From positions 1 through 64,000 of the forward strand of contig NZ_JAVMIP010000004.1 of the NCBI RefSeq assembly GCF_031729055.1: 64,000 bases of DNA. The letters run 5' to 3'. The DNA is from Pseudocalidococcus azoricus BACA0444 (GTDB lineage: Bacteria > Cyanobacteriota > Cyanobacteriia > Thermosynechococcales > Thermosynechococcaceae). The translations under genes and the position numbers were made by a program. The stretch's first letter is position 1. Every line of letters begins with the position of its first letter. Below are positions 48,593-58,564 of the stretch, in pieces. The notes under the pieces are model-generated. The model was not told the origin of the DNA, made no database searches, and saw only the letters and a list, made by a program, of their open reading frames with translations.

Positions 48593-50161
48593 ATGCCATC
48601 GCTAGAGCTTGAACAGCTTTCCTTGCCTCAATTAGTAGCCCAGATGGTCGTGGTGCGGGCCAGTGGTCATATTTTTGATCAACAAATTCAGTATCCGGCC
48701 TGGGAGCCACCTGTAGATATTCTCAACCACTGGGTTAAGGAGTTGGGAGTTGGGGGTGTGATTTTCCTCGGTGGCAGTGCGGCGGAACTGGTCCATCGCT
48801 GTCAAGGATTGCAATCCCAGGCCCCGGTTCCTTTACTACTAGCGGCGGATATTGAAGAGGGGGTTGGGCAACGATTTTCAGGGGGCGTAGAATTTCCACC
48901 TCCATTGGCCTTAGCTGAAATTGCCAAAACTCAACCCGAACTCGCCCAAAACTACGCCACTCAAATGGGGGCCTGTACGGCGCGGGAAGCACTGAACATT
49001 GGCTTAAATTGGGTCTTGGCTCCGGTGGTGGATGTTAACAATAATCCGGCCAATCCAGTGATCAATGTCCGGGCCTTTGGAGAAACTCCCGCAATTGTCA
49101 GTCAGTTAGCCAGCGCATTCATTCAGGGGGCCAGAACCTATCCAGTTTTGACAACAGCGAAGCATTTCCCCGGCCACGGTGATACAGCCACAGATTCCCA
49201 TTTAGATTTGCCTGTTCTACCCCATGACCGTAACCGTCTAGAAACCCTGGAATGGCCACCTTTTCGCGCCGCAATTGCCGCCGGGGTAGATACAATCATG
49301 AGCGCGCATTTATTAATTCCCGCCTTAGATGCCATCTTGCCGGCCACCTTGTCTTATCAAGCCTTAACTGAGGAATTACGTCTCAACTTAGGATTTCAGG
49401 GGTTAATTGTCACAGATGCCCTCGTGATGGGAGCCATTGCCAATCGTTATGGTGCAAATCAGGCCCCAGTCATGGCCGTCAAAGCAGGTGCTGATATTTT
49501 GTTGATGCCCGTTGACCCACCCGGAGCTATTCAAGCAGTTGTGGAGGCCGTAGAAGCGGGAGAAATTAGCCGTCAACGGATCGAGGCATCAGTCACCCGA
49601 ATCTTTGCCGCTAAAGCAAGAATTTTTTCTAAGCCGTCAGATTTTGGACTAGATTCACTCTCTCAGGTAGAAGACTGGCAACTCAGTGAAGATATCCTAA
49701 GGGCATCGCAAATTGTTAGCGACCAGGCCTGTTCAGCTTTAGAAATTGGCAACGGAATTAATTGTCTGATTGTTGATGACTGGCTCCACCAAGATTATTT
49801 AAGTCGGAATGCTCCGGCGGTGAAATTACCTGTAGAGTTTGGCTTTAGGGAACTGGAATTAATTGATCGTCATATTCGATTAGAACAGTTTAATCAAAGG
49901 GCGCAGCAACCAACACTGGTGCAAGTTTTTAGTCGTGGTAATCCATTTCGGGGCCTGGCCGGATTAAGTCAGCAAGCCCAGGCCAAACTTCAGCAACTCA
50001 TCGCCTCAGACAATTTTGCTGGGATCGTCATTTATGGTAGTCCCTACGTTTTAGACAGTATTAAGCCCAATCTCCCGGAAGATATTGCCTATGTGTTTAG
50101 TTATGGCCATAGTCTCTTGGCTCAAAATCTTGCCATTGAAACCCTCTTTCGTCACCCCTAA
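48593..50161 (+). CDS. Glycoside hydrolase family 3, NagZ-like beta-N-acetylhexosaminidase
   Basis: A 522-residue protein. The N-terminal ~340 residues form the GH3 barrel with the NagZ signature KHFPGHGDTATDSH (His of the Asp-His dyad) and the nucleophile Asp in IVTDALVMGAI. The C-terminal ~180 residues form a second domain. This two-domain layout is longer than single-domain NagZ and fits peptidoglycan recycling or glycan turnover. No signal peptide is visible. ATG 48593 has GAGG upstream; an in-frame GTG at 48578 is less likely. Confidence 0.88.
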   Translation: MPSLELEQLSLPQLVAQMVVVRASGHIFDQQIQYPAWEPPVDILNHWVKELGVGGVIFLGGSAAELVHRCQGLQSQAPVPLLLAADIEEGVGQRFSGGVEFPPPLALAEIAKTQPELAQNYATQMGACTAREALNIGLNWVLAPVVDVNNNPANPVINVRAFGETPAIVSQLASAFIQGARTYPVLTTAKHFPGHGDTATDSHLDLPVLPHDRNRLETLEWPPFRAAIAAGVDTIMSAHLLIPALDAILPATLSYQALTEELRLNLGFQGLIVTDALVMGAIANRYGANQAPVMAVKAGADILLMPVDPPGAIQAVVEAVEAGEISRQRIEASVTRIFAAKARIFSKPSDFGLDSLSQVEDWQLSEDILRASQIVSDQACSALEIGNGINCLIVDDWLHQDYLSRNAPAVKLPVEFGFRELELIDRHIRLEQFNQRAQQPTLVQVFSRGNPFRGLAGLSQQAQAKLQQLIASDNFAGIVIYGSPYVLDSIKPNLPEDIAYVFSYGHSLLAQNLAIETLFRHP

Positions 50162-50173
50162 CTCATAAAAATC

Positions 50174-50914
50174 ATGGCTGAATACGACACCATTGCCAAT
50201 TTATTCCAGGCCTCGCGGAATTTACCCTTTCGTTGGCACAGTGAAGCCTATACATATCTCAACCTAATTGGGAATGTCACTGGGCTAAAAATCCTCGACC
50301 TGGCCTGTGGGGAAGGGGTTTATAGTCGTTATTTCAAACAACAGGGGGCGGCTCAGGTTGTTGGTGTAGATATTTCTCCGGAAATGATTGCCTTAGCTAG
50401 GGCGGCTGAAATCCAAAATCCCTTCGGAGTTGAATATTTAGTGGCCGATGTGACTGAACTAGGGAAGATTGGTGAGTTTGATTTAGTGGTTTCCTCCTAT
50501 TTGGTCAATCATGCGCCCGATCGACCTACCCTCCTGAAAATGCTCCAGGCCATTGCCAGAAATCTTCACCCCCAAGGTCGAACCATCAACATCACCAACA
50601 ACCTCGGCCAGGCCCCGGAAACGTTTAATATCTGTGCTCCCTATGGCTTTACTAAAACCGCCCAACTCCCTTTAACAGAGGGAACTCCCCTAGAAGTTGG
50701 TTTCATTTTGCCCGATGGGACTGAGTTTAAGGTGATTGATTTTTACCTCAGCCCAAGGACTTACGAGCAAACTTTTCTCCAGGCCGGGTTTGCGCCCATT
50801 GACTGGATTGATCCTGAAGTTTCTCCTGAAGGTATTCAAGAGTGGGGAGAATCATACTGGCAAGATTGGTTAACCCACAAGCCAATTACAATAATTTCAA
50901 CCCAGCTAATCTAA
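50174..50914 (+). CDS. Class I SAM-dependent methyltransferase
   Basis: A 246-residue methyltransferase with motif I ILDLACGEGVYS, VGVDIS after it, and motif IV FDLVVSSYLVNH. The later part (GFILPDGTEFKVIDFYLSP) resembles small-molecule or ubiquinone/menaquinone-type methyltransferases, but no substrate can be assigned. It follows the GH3 gene after 12 bp and precedes the coiled-coil gene by 16 bp, so the three likely share a transcript. Confidence 0.88.
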   Translation: MAEYDTIANLFQASRNLPFRWHSEAYTYLNLIGNVTGLKILDLACGEGVYSRYFKQQGAAQVVGVDISPEMIALARAAEIQNPFGVEYLVADVTELGKIGEFDLVVSSYLVNHAPDRPTLLKMLQAIARNLHPQGRTINITNNLGQAPETFNICAPYGFTKTAQLPLTEGTPLEVGFILPDGTEFKVIDFYLSPRTYEQTFLQAGFAPIDWIDPEVSPEGIQEWGESYWQDWLTHKPITIISTQLI

Positions 50915-50930
50915 AATTCTGGAGTGGTCA

Positions 50931-52112
50931 ATGTTTCCTGAGTCTGTGCATCAAAAGCTGAAGCAATTAATCAATAGCAATCAAGAAATCATTGATGCCA
51001 TCAAATCAGAAAGTAAAAATCGTCCAGCACGAGAACTAAAATCTATTGCAGAGTCTCAAGGCTGGTGGTTAGATCGTACTCCTGGGGATCACAAAATCTA
51101 TAAGCATGATGAATATTTTGAGCATCCCAATTATTCGGGTTACATTACAATTGATGATTGCAATGATAATTTATCTGCCCGCCAAGTCAGAGGTGAATTA
51201 CAAAAAATATTTACTCCTAAACAAAAGAAACTCATTCAAGAATTTATTGTCGAGCCAGAGATTCGATCAACCTTGAGGAAATGGTTAACATTTAATGTCG
51301 AGGTCGCTGAAGCTCCAGAGCTTCAAACATTAGTAAATGAAATTGAAAATTTAAGGCAACAACTTTACATTCGCAATCAAGAAATTCACTTTCTGACCCA
51401 CTCAATTTCTCTTGATACGATTCAAAATAATGTTGAAGATCAGCAAACCTTAGAGGCAATTCTGAACGAAAATCAGCAGTTGATTGACCAAAAAAATGAT
51501 GAAATCAATCAGTTATTTGCTGATCTGGCTCAAAAAGAAAATGAATTAACTGTATCTGGGAATGAAATTAAGTCTTTACAGGCAGAAAAGAGGAATCTCT
51601 TCGCTGAACTTGCCCAATTCCAAGAACAACAGCAGCATCTTGTTGAGTTAGAACAGGAGTTAGCTGATCTCCAACAACAAATTCAAAATCTACAACCCTT
51701 TCGGCAACAAGTGCAACAATTACAACGGCAATTAACCCAGGCCGAGATTCAACGTCAAAATCAAGTCGCAGCCTTAAACCAAGATCGTCAACAACTCATT
51801 CAGCAATATCAAGCCCTTCAACGCCAACTAGAAACGCAAATCGCCACCTTAAACTCACAGATTCAACAATTAGATGCTCAAAACCATCAACTCCAGGCCT
51901 GGGGCAAAGAATTACAACAAAACCTGAATCAAGCTACCTTAAACCAGGCTCAATTAGTCCGTACATCTCGCCGCAGTATCCAAAAAACCTTGTGGATTTC
52001 CTCGGCCATTGCAGCTGTAATTGTGGCATTTAACCCCGGTCCAAGATGGATCAATGCGGTTGCGGTTGCGGCAATTCCCACGGCGACGATGGCATTGCAA
52101 AAACGGGGTTAA
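50931..52112 (+). CDS. HicA-like domain fused to a long coiled coil and C-terminal membrane segment
   Basis: A 393-residue protein of unusual build. Residues ~30-95 (RELKSIAESQGWWLDRTPGDHKIYKHD...ITIDDCNDNLSARQVRGELQKI, in outline) follow the HicA mRNA-interferase pattern, with GDH at 52-54 aligned to the HicA catalytic GxH. Residues ~120-345 are a Gln/Leu/Glu-rich coiled coil. Residues ~355-390 are hydrophobic (TLWISSAIAAVIVAF and INAVAVAAIPTATMAL). No HicB partner is adjacent. GGAG at 50921 supports the ATG. Function unknown; the HicA link is by pattern only. Confidence 0.7.
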   Translation: MFPESVHQKLKQLINSNQEIIDAIKSESKNRPARELKSIAESQGWWLDRTPGDHKIYKHDEYFEHPNYSGYITIDDCNDNLSARQVRGELQKIFTPKQKKLIQEFIVEPEIRSTLRKWLTFNVEVAEAPELQTLVNEIENLRQQLYIRNQEIHFLTHSISLDTIQNNVEDQQTLEAILNENQQLIDQKNDEINQLFADLAQKENELTVSGNEIKSLQAEKRNLFAELAQFQEQQQHLVELEQELADLQQQIQNLQPFRQQVQQLQRQLTQAEIQRQNQVAALNQDRQQLIQQYQALQRQLETQIATLNSQIQQLDAQNHQLQAWGKELQQNLNQATLNQAQLVRTSRRSIQKTLWISSAIAAVIVAFNPGPRWINAVAVAAIPTATMALQKRG

Positions 52113-52150
52113 CGTTACACCTTTGACTGTTAAACCTTTGGCAGAGTGGA

Positions 52151-54877
52151 TCAAACAGGAGTATAGGCTGATTTTCGAATGAGCGTGGCCACTTGGTTTA
52201 CTAAATCAACAGGTTGAAACGGCTTGACAAAATAGGCATTTGCTCCCAGTTGCTGGGCCTTGTAACGGTGTTGATCACCACTGCGAGATGTTAGCATTGC
52301 CACCGGGAGAGCTTCCCATTGGGGATGATGGCGGACTTCCTGTAACAGAGCAAACCCATCCATGCGCGGCATTTCCACATCTGAAATAATTAACTGCACC
52401 GGATCATCAATTCGATTTAATTGCTCCCAGGCCTCTTGTCCATCTCGGCAGGAAATTACCCCATAACCGGCCTGGGTTAAGACCCGCTCTAAGAGCCGCC
52501 GCACCGCCACCGAGTCATCTACAATCATCAGGGTTACTGGCGTAATCCGGGCCACCGGAGGGGTGAGTGGGGGAGTGGCTGGTAATTCTGGACGGCTTTG
52601 GAGTAAAAGTTCAAACTGAGGCGGAGAAAGGACGGGCACAACCGCACCTGTTCCCAAAACTGTACAGCCCATCACATAGGGAGGGACTTTAATGGTGATG
52701 TCAAAGGGTTTTAAGACAAACTCCCGCTCTTCTAGCAAAGCATCCACCCCTACAGCCATGGGTCGCTCATTTACCTCCACCACCACCCCAATTACAGGTG
52801 TGAGGGGAGCAGCTTTGGTGGGGCGAGCATAGGGTAAAAATTGTTGTAGCGGGGCATAGGGAATCGTCTGATCTTTCCAGATAATTCTGGTTGTCGGGAT
52901 GCCTGGCTCCATAAACTCGGACAGCTTAATCACCTCCAAGATGTTCACAGAGGGAATTGCCAGGGTAAAATCATGGGTTTGACACAGCAATAAGGGCAGA
53001 ATATTCAGAGTTAGGGGTAAGGCCAAAGTGAACGTTGTGCCCTGTTTGGGTTTGGTGCTGATCCGAATCGTCCCTCGCAATCGCTCCACTTGCAGCCGCA
53101 CCACATCCAGGCCGACACCCCGCCCCGATAAATCCCCTACTTTCGCCGCTGTAGAAAATCCGGGAGCAAATAAAAACTCTAAAATCTGCTCTTCCGTCAA
53201 TAGGGAAACCGCCTCAGCCGGACACAGCCCTTTTTGGACAGCTTTTTGGGTCACTTTTTCCAGATTCACCCCCTGCCCATCATCCATCACACTAATCAAA
53301 ACCTGATTCCCCGACACTTTAGCCGAGAGAATGATTTTTGCGGTGGGATGTTTACCATTGCGTTGACGGACTGCGGCAGGCTCAACCCCATGATCAAAGG
53401 CATTCCGGACAAGGTGGGTGAGTGGGGTTTTCAGTTGCTCCAGAATGGCCTGATCTAGTAAGGTATTTTCCCCATGAATTTCCACGCTGAGGGGTTTTTG
53501 ATAGCGTTGACTAAGGCTATTCAGGGCCGGGATAAATCGCTCTGCAACGACTCGAAAAGGGACAAGCCGGGCATCGGTTAGATCGGCCCGTAAACTGCCT
53601 AGAAACTGCCGCCCATCATCCAAAGCTGTTTGCAGTTCCCGATTCAGAAGGTCAATGTCGGCCCCTGTCTCCTGAATCCGGGCCATGATTTCCTGAAAGT
53701 CTTGCAGAGTGGAATGAAGTTCTGTGTAGCGATCAAATTCGAGACTGTCAAATTCCGGAGCGGGATCAGGGGAGACCCCTAGGGGTAAATGATGCCCATT
53801 TGCTTTGAGGCTTGGTGTTGTGGCCAGGCGGTCATAGAGGGTTTGCACCTGTTCTCGAATCGGCCCAAATTGGCTAATTCGGCGTTTGAGTTCGCGGCTA
53901 ATTTGCTGAAACTGGGCCTGGTAGAGATTTAGGCGTTCTTGACTAATCAGTAACTCGCTGACCGTATTCCCCATCCGATCCATCCGAGTGAGTGGGATCC
54001 GCAAATTCAGGGATGCTACTTCAGATTTTGGGGCTGGTTCTAGTTGAGGAGGTTGGGGGGATTGGGGGGACGGAGAAGTTGGCTCTAAAGATGGAGAAGA
54101 TTCTGGCGTTGTCGGAGTTGGGTTCTGAGGGGTTGACGTAAGTTTTCCGGCCAGAAAGTCTGCCCGTTGGAGCCGGATTTCACTGATGATGGCCGGGACT
54201 AACTCTGTGAGAGGGGCCTCACTGCGAAGGGCGGTAATTTGTGCCACAACCTCTGTCAGCCAGGCCAGGTTCAGGGTTTGCCCCAAGAGTTTGGTCTCTA
54301 CTAAAAAGCTATCGAGGGCCCCATTGAGAACAAATTCTGGCTTGGCCTGGGCCGCTTCTAATTGCTTGAGGCTATCCTCCAAATCCGTTGTTAAGACAGC
54401 TTGGACAATTGGGGAAATCCGGCTGGGGCTGATTGTTGGAGGTGGGGACTCCCTGGGGAGATCATTTAGGTATTGATCTAGGGCCTGGAGCAGGGCATTG
54501 CGGTTGGGGTCTTGTTGGGGGGATTGCGCCTCGGTTGCGGCCACCACTAGCCCGTGAATCTCTTCAACCCCCAAGGCCAACAACTCATGGGCTGTACTGT
54601 AATCGCGGGCCCGGCCCTGATGTAAAGCTTCGAGCAAGTCTTCTAGGCGATGGGCAACCTGTTGTAAATCAGGTAGTTGGGCAATACCTGCACCCCCTTT
54701 GAGGGTATGGGCTGCCCGCATCAATTCTGAATAGGCGCTGAGGGATGGTTGAGCTTGACGAGTCAGGGCCTGGACTCCCTGTTCCAGCATCCCCAAATAT
54801 TCCGGCGCATCCTCTTGGAGAAAGCAAAGGCGGGCTTCACGGGTAATGGCATCAAGGTCAGCAGCATTCAGAGGCAT
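52151..54877 (-). CDS. CheA-type hybrid histidine kinase (PilL-like) with C-terminal receiver
   Basis: A 908-residue kinase for the pilus chemotaxis pathway. Domains in order: Hpt with phospho-His57 (RAAHTLKGGAG); a linker with a Pro/Ser-rich stretch; dimerisation and ATPase domain (LTHLVRNAFDHGVEP, MDDGQGVN, GRGVGLDVV); a CheW-like domain; and a receiver at ~residues 785-905 with the Asp in IISDVEMPRMDG and a C-terminal KP. No membrane helix. It is the last gene of a five-gene operon matching slr1041-1044/slr0322 (tax3) of Synechocystis, as I recall, needed for motility and pilus control. Confidence 0.93.
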   Translation of the reverse strand: MPLNAADLDAITREARLCFLQEDAPEYLGMLEQGVQALTRQAQPSLSAYSELMRAAHTLKGGAGIAQLPDLQQVAHRLEDLLEALHQGRARDYSTAHELLALGVEEIHGLVVAATEAQSPQQDPNRNALLQALDQYLNDLPRESPPPTISPSRISPIVQAVLTTDLEDSLKQLEAAQAKPEFVLNGALDSFLVETKLLGQTLNLAWLTEVVAQITALRSEAPLTELVPAIISEIRLQRADFLAGKLTSTPQNPTPTTPESSPSLEPTSPSPQSPQPPQLEPAPKSEVASLNLRIPLTRMDRMGNTVSELLISQERLNLYQAQFQQISRELKRRISQFGPIREQVQTLYDRLATTPSLKANGHHLPLGVSPDPAPEFDSLEFDRYTELHSTLQDFQEIMARIQETGADIDLLNRELQTALDDGRQFLGSLRADLTDARLVPFRVVAERFIPALNSLSQRYQKPLSVEIHGENTLLDQAILEQLKTPLTHLVRNAFDHGVEPAAVRQRNGKHPTAKIILSAKVSGNQVLISVMDDGQGVNLEKVTQKAVQKGLCPAEAVSLLTEEQILEFLFAPGFSTAAKVGDLSGRGVGLDVVRLQVERLRGTIRISTKPKQGTTFTLALPLTLNILPLLLCQTHDFTLAIPSVNILEVIKLSEFMEPGIPTTRIIWKDQTIPYAPLQQFLPYARPTKAAPLTPVIGVVVEVNERPMAVGVDALLEEREFVLKPFDITIKVPPYVMGCTVLGTGAVVPVLSPPQFELLLQSRPELPATPPLTPPVARITPVTLMIVDDSVAVRRLLERVLTQAGYGVISCRDGQEAWEQLNRIDDPVQLIISDVEMPRMDGFALLQEVRHHPQWEALPVAMLTSRSGDQHRYKAQQLGANAYFVKPFQPVDLVNQVATLIRKSAYTPV

Positions 54878-54904
54878 AGGGCATCCACCTAAGACAATTT
54901 TCCG

Positions 54905-56479
54905 CTAGTCAACTTGGAAACGTGAGACCGTACTTTGTAGTGTTTCAGCCACGGATACTAATGTCTGCATCGAACTGGCCACCCCTTCTGATTCTGAGGA
55001 GGTGGTTTGGGCAATGGTCGCAACTTCTTGGATGGTTTCATTGACCACTAAAGAGGCTTCTGTCTGGGAAACGGTGGACTTAGAGATACTTTCTAGTAGC
55101 GCATCAATCTTTTGGCTGATACTGGCCAGGCCTTGGAGGGTATCTTTAGTTTGGGCCACCAGTTGTGTCCCTTTCACCACCTGGGTTGTGCTGGCTTCCA
55201 TTTGGCTTAAAACGTCTGCGGTTTCCTGTTGAATGCCAGTGACTAACTGTTCAATCTCGTGGGTCGAGTCTGTAACCCGTTCTGCCAGTCGGCGGACTTC
55301 ATCTGCCACGACCCGGAACCCCTGCCCATTTTCACCCGCCCGCGCTGCTTCAATGGAGGCATTAAAAGCTAAAAGGTTGGTTTTTTCCGAAATCCCGGAG
55401 ATGATGTTAACGATTTTCGAGACCTCCTGGGAGGATTCCGCAAGGCGTTTCATCCGTTTTGAGGTTTCGGCCACACTGGTGCGGATATTTTCCATACTGT
55501 CCACGGTGGCATCCATGGTCTGATCCCCAACTTGGGCCGATTCCCGGGCCTGGCGGGCAATTTGGGCGGCTTCTTGGGCCGAGGCGGCAACGGTCTGAAT
55601 GGACTGGGCAATATTCGCAACGGACTCGAGGGTGTTGGCAATTACCTCGGCCTGGGTTCGGGCTTCCCTGGATAACCGTTGGACGGATGTTTCACTGGAA
55701 CGAGCCGCCTCTTGGACTTGGTTTGCCGCCGCTTGCACCTGGGTCACAATGTCTCGCAAGCTCCGCACGGTGGCATTAAACGCGTCAGCAATAGACCCCA
55801 TTTCCCCTTCATCCACCTTGGCCCGGACAGTTAAATCTCCCCGCTGGGCCCCCTCAATATCCAATAGGAGGTTAATCACAGCTTCTTGAACTCGGAGGCG
55901 TTCTTGTTTTTGCTGTTGAGCTTCGGTGCGGCGTTGGGCCTCTAAATCGGTGACGGTCTGGTAAAAAGCCTGAATTTTCTGGTCAATGTTTTGTAAATAG
56001 CCCACCAATCCAACCACTTGGGGATCCTGCCAGGCCACCTGTGGTAACTCAGCACTCCAATCTTCTCCGTGATTATGGAAAATATTGAGTAATTGGCTCA
56101 ACTCTGCCCGGAGCTTCTTATCACTGCCGCCGAGAAAACTAAAAACTGTTGGGGGTGGAGTCAGGGCAACCTTAGGAGGAGTTGGGGCTGGAGCATGAAT
56201 CGGCTCTCCCGCAATGGCGGCCAGACTATTTTGGGCACTGATGCCATAGAAGCCATGCTCATCTTCGGCCACAAGGTGTTGATAAATGGCGGTTGCTTCT
56301 GCTGTTAAACCCTGCTGCTCATAGGCTGTGGCCAAACTAAATTGAGCCAGGTAATCCTGGGGATCAGCGGTAACGATTTGCTGGAGGGCGGCCACATCTT
56401 GGCGAATAATCGCTTCAAAATAGGCATCATTACTGGGAATACCCCCAGAGGTGGTGAGGGAATCAGTCGTCAGAGTCAT
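54905..56479 (-). CDS. Methyl-accepting chemotaxis protein (PilJ-like, soluble)
   Basis: A 524-residue MCP lacking membrane helices. Residues ~20-90 contain a TPR-like helical pair ([20 protein letters not shown]). A HAMP-like segment is near residues 200-260 ([23 protein letters not shown]). The signalling domain has the tip [39 protein letters not shown] (in outline). Start ATG 56479 overlaps the CheW stop (ATGA), so translation is coupled. The soluble form suggests it senses an internal cue. Confidence 0.92.
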   Translation of the reverse strand: MTLTTDSLTTSGGIPSNDAYFEAIIRQDVAALQQIVTADPQDYLAQFSLATAYEQQGLTAEATAIYQHLVAEDEHGFYGISAQNSLAAIAGEPIHAPAPTPPKVALTPPPTVFSFLGGSDKKLRAELSQLLNIFHNHGEDWSAELPQVAWQDPQVVGLVGYLQNIDQKIQAFYQTVTDLEAQRRTEAQQQKQERLRVQEAVINLLLDIEGAQRGDLTVRAKVDEGEMGSIADAFNATVRSLRDIVTQVQAAANQVQEAARSSETSVQRLSREARTQAEVIANTLESVANIAQSIQTVAASAQEAAQIARQARESAQVGDQTMDATVDSMENIRTSVAETSKRMKRLAESSQEVSKIVNIISGISEKTNLLAFNASIEAARAGENGQGFRVVADEVRRLAERVTDSTHEIEQLVTGIQQETADVLSQMEASTTQVVKGTQLVAQTKDTLQGLASISQKIDALLESISKSTVSQTEASLVVNETIQEVATIAQTTSSESEGVASSMQTLVSVAETLQSTVSRFQVD

Positions 56480-56976
56480 AGGAGGGCCATTGAGGTAGGG
56501 GAAGAGTACAGTTGTACGGCAGTAAAAATAGCTGCAACGTTTAATTTCAGTAAGGAGTATCCAGGAGGATGAATCCACGCTGAGAAAAATTGATGCATCC
56601 GTTGTTCCAGACGGGGGGGCACAGGGCTAATGTCCTTGGCCTGGCAGGCCACAATTCCCCGCAGATGACTCGTCAGACAACCCAAACGATACTCAGTCTC
56701 TTGATCTTCAGCTTGATCGGGAAGCCAATTAACAACTAGGGCTGGGGAGCGGCGGCGTTTAGTGGTGTGGGTTGGCTGTAACCCCAAGAGGTATTCCAAA
56801 TCAACCATCCAGAGTAACCGCCCCCGTTGATTGACAACCCCCAACAAGGCTGGCGCAACCCCTGGAATGACACAAAGTTCTGAGGTTTCCAGCGTCAAGA
56901 CTTCTGCTGTTTGGGCTAATGGCACCGCAATATGCACAGATTTAGTCAATTCAATATGGAAAAACTCTTGCTCCAT
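56476..56976 (-). CDS. CheW-like coupling protein (PilI-like)
   Basis: A 166-residue CheW-domain protein that links receptor and kinase. Markers are [43 protein letters not shown] (in outline) and the C-terminal strand region. The stop overlaps the MCP start by 4 bp. The CheY-like gene ends upstream on the same strand. Confidence 0.9.
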   Translation of the reverse strand: MEQEFFHIELTKSVHIAVPLAQTAEVLTLETSELCVIPGVAPALLGVVNQRGRLLWMVDLEYLLGLQPTHTTKRRRSPALVVNWLPDQAEDQETEYRLGCLTSHLRGIVACQAKDISPVPPRLEQRMHQFFSAWIHPPGYSLLKLNVAAIFTAVQLYSSPTSMALL

Positions 56977-57000
56977 AACTCCCCCAATTTGCCCTAGCCC

Positions 57001-57369
57001 TTAATCGTGTAAGTATTCGGCAACAGTCTCCAGCAGTTCATCAGGATCATAGGGTTTAGTAATGTAAGCATTCCCCCCTTGTCGCAAGGCCCAAAACCGA
57101 TCAAATTCTTGATCCTTTGATGAACAGAACACAATTGGAATCTCCTTAAGGGCTGGTTTAGCTCGGACTTCCCGACATAACTCCAGGCCATTGGCTCCAG
57201 GCATGACAATATCTAAAACAATTAAATCCGGCGGTTGATTTTCAGCCAGCCATGTTAAGGCCAGTTCTGCTGACTCAGCCAAGGCAACCCTATGGCCAGA
57301 CCGTTCCAATAAACCCGTCAGCAATTGTTGCTCTGTGCGCGAATCTTCGACAACCAAGACTGTTTTCAT
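57001..57369 (-). CDS. CheY-like response regulator (PilH-like)
   Basis: A 122-residue single receiver domain: acidic pair VVEDSR, phospho-acceptor Asp in IVLDIVMPGANG, and Lys in TKPYDP, all intact. Second gene of the pilus chemotaxis operon; it probably acts with the PatA-like regulator on pilus extension. Confidence 0.92.
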   Translation of the reverse strand: MKTVLVVEDSRTEQQLLTGLLERSGHRVALAESAELALTWLAENQPPDLIVLDIVMPGANGLELCREVRAKPALKEIPIVFCSSKDQEFDRFWALRQGGNAYITKPYDPDELLETVAEYLHD

Positions 57370-57409
57370 GCTTTGTATCGTCCTTTTCCTGCTTTCTGCT
57401 TCCTATTGG

Positions 57410-58564
57410 CTAAGCGACTGTTGGCCGGGCCTGGCGGGCAAAACGTTCTGCCAAGGTGAGTAATTCTTGGGGGGTAAATGGCTTGGTTAAATAGTCTGTT
57501 GCGCCGACCATCCGGGCCCGAATCCGGTCAATTAGCCCATCCCGTCCAGTTAACATCACAATGGGTACATCCTTGAGGAGATCAGACTGGCGCAACATTC
57601 GACAAAGCTCATACCCATCCACCTCCGGCATCGTAATGTCCATCAAGACTAAATTCGGTTTTTGCCGGGCTAAGGCGGTAATTGCTCGGGCTGGTTCTGT
57701 CAGTCCCATGACCTGATAACCCGATGTCTCTAAAATGAGCCGGACATTGCGCTGCACAGTTTTACTATCGTCAATGCAAGCCACGACTGGGCGTTGCTCT
57801 TGTTTGGGTTTCACAAAGGGGCCGACATCAATTCCACCCTCGGCGATCAGAGATTTAAGAATGGTGGCGGTGTCGAAGGTGGATAGTTTGAGCTTTGTCG
57901 CCAAGCTGTAGATGCTGACACCAGGGGTGAGATGGGTAGTGAGTCCCTTAAAGAGGGTTAAGTTGGTGCTATGTTCCCAAAGGCATTGCTGGAGTTTGTT
58001 GGGGTTCGTAATGGTCACCCGTTGGAAGGGAGAACTGATGATAGTCCGCAGTTGGGCCCACTGAGAGATTTCGCTGCGCATCGGCAGAATGGCCTGGCGA
58101 ATGGGCACAGATAAGATTAAATTCTCCAGGCCCAAGACCCGGTCAAACTCAACTTCCGCTTGGGGCAAGGCCAGCAAATGGACTAGGGCTTCTTGGCTGA
58201 GAAGAAAGATCAGCTTGCGAAGTTGGGTCAGATTGACTGTGCCTACTTTCCATAACTGACAAAGCCACTGATAGTCGGTCTGGTTTTCTGTAAAGTTGGC
58301 GGGCAGCCGGACCCCAATCTGCTGTAGCACATAGGCAATCCGTTCTGGCTGTCCCATTTTGCTGTTGGCATAGTGAAGTTGACCATTGCCCACATACAGT
58401 TGCCAGATCACAGATTTATCGTTGGGATCGAAAAAAGTAAACCGGCCAGACAAGTGAGATGCCGTAATTTTCTGAAGTACCTTGGCCGGAAACACCATTG
58501 GGTTGCCCTTCGCTGTCGGCTTCGGAGGAGCAGTGTTAGAACTCGGTAAGGTGGTGTGTGTCAT
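57410..58564 (-). CDS. PatA-like response regulator (PilG-like)
   Basis: A 384-residue regulator. The N-terminal ~240 residues form a PATAN/DUF4388-type effector region (VLQKITASHLSGRFTFFDPNDKSVIWQLYVGNGQLHYA in outline). The C-terminal receiver (~residues 260-380) has IDDSKT, the Asp in VLMDITMPEVDG and TKPFTP. Cyanobacterial PatA-type regulators bind pilus or other partners instead of DNA. It starts the minus-strand operon with cheY, cheW, mcp and cheA; the upstream 760-bp spacer carries its promoter. Confidence 0.9.
   Translation of the reverse strand: MTHTTLPSSNTAPPKPTAKGNPMVFPAKVLQKITASHLSGRFTFFDPNDKSVIWQLYVGNGQLHYANSKMGQPERIAYVLQQIGVRLPANFTENQTDYQWLCQLWKVGTVNLTQLRKLIFLLSQEALVHLLALPQAEVEFDRVLGLENLILSVPIRQAILPMRSEISQWAQLRTIISSPFQRVTITNPNKLQQCLWEHSTNLTLFKGLTTHLTPGVSIYSLATKLKLSTFDTATILKSLIAEGGIDVGPFVKPKQEQRPVVACIDDSKTVQRNVRLILETSGYQVMGLTEPARAITALARQKPNLVLMDITMPEVDGYELCRMLRQSDLLKDVPIVMLTGRDGLIDRIRARMVGATDYLTKPFTPQELLTLAERFARQARPTVA

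Noticed and set aside
53028..53306. Plus-strand frames opposite the CheA gene
   Set aside because: Shadow frames of a strongly supported coding region.
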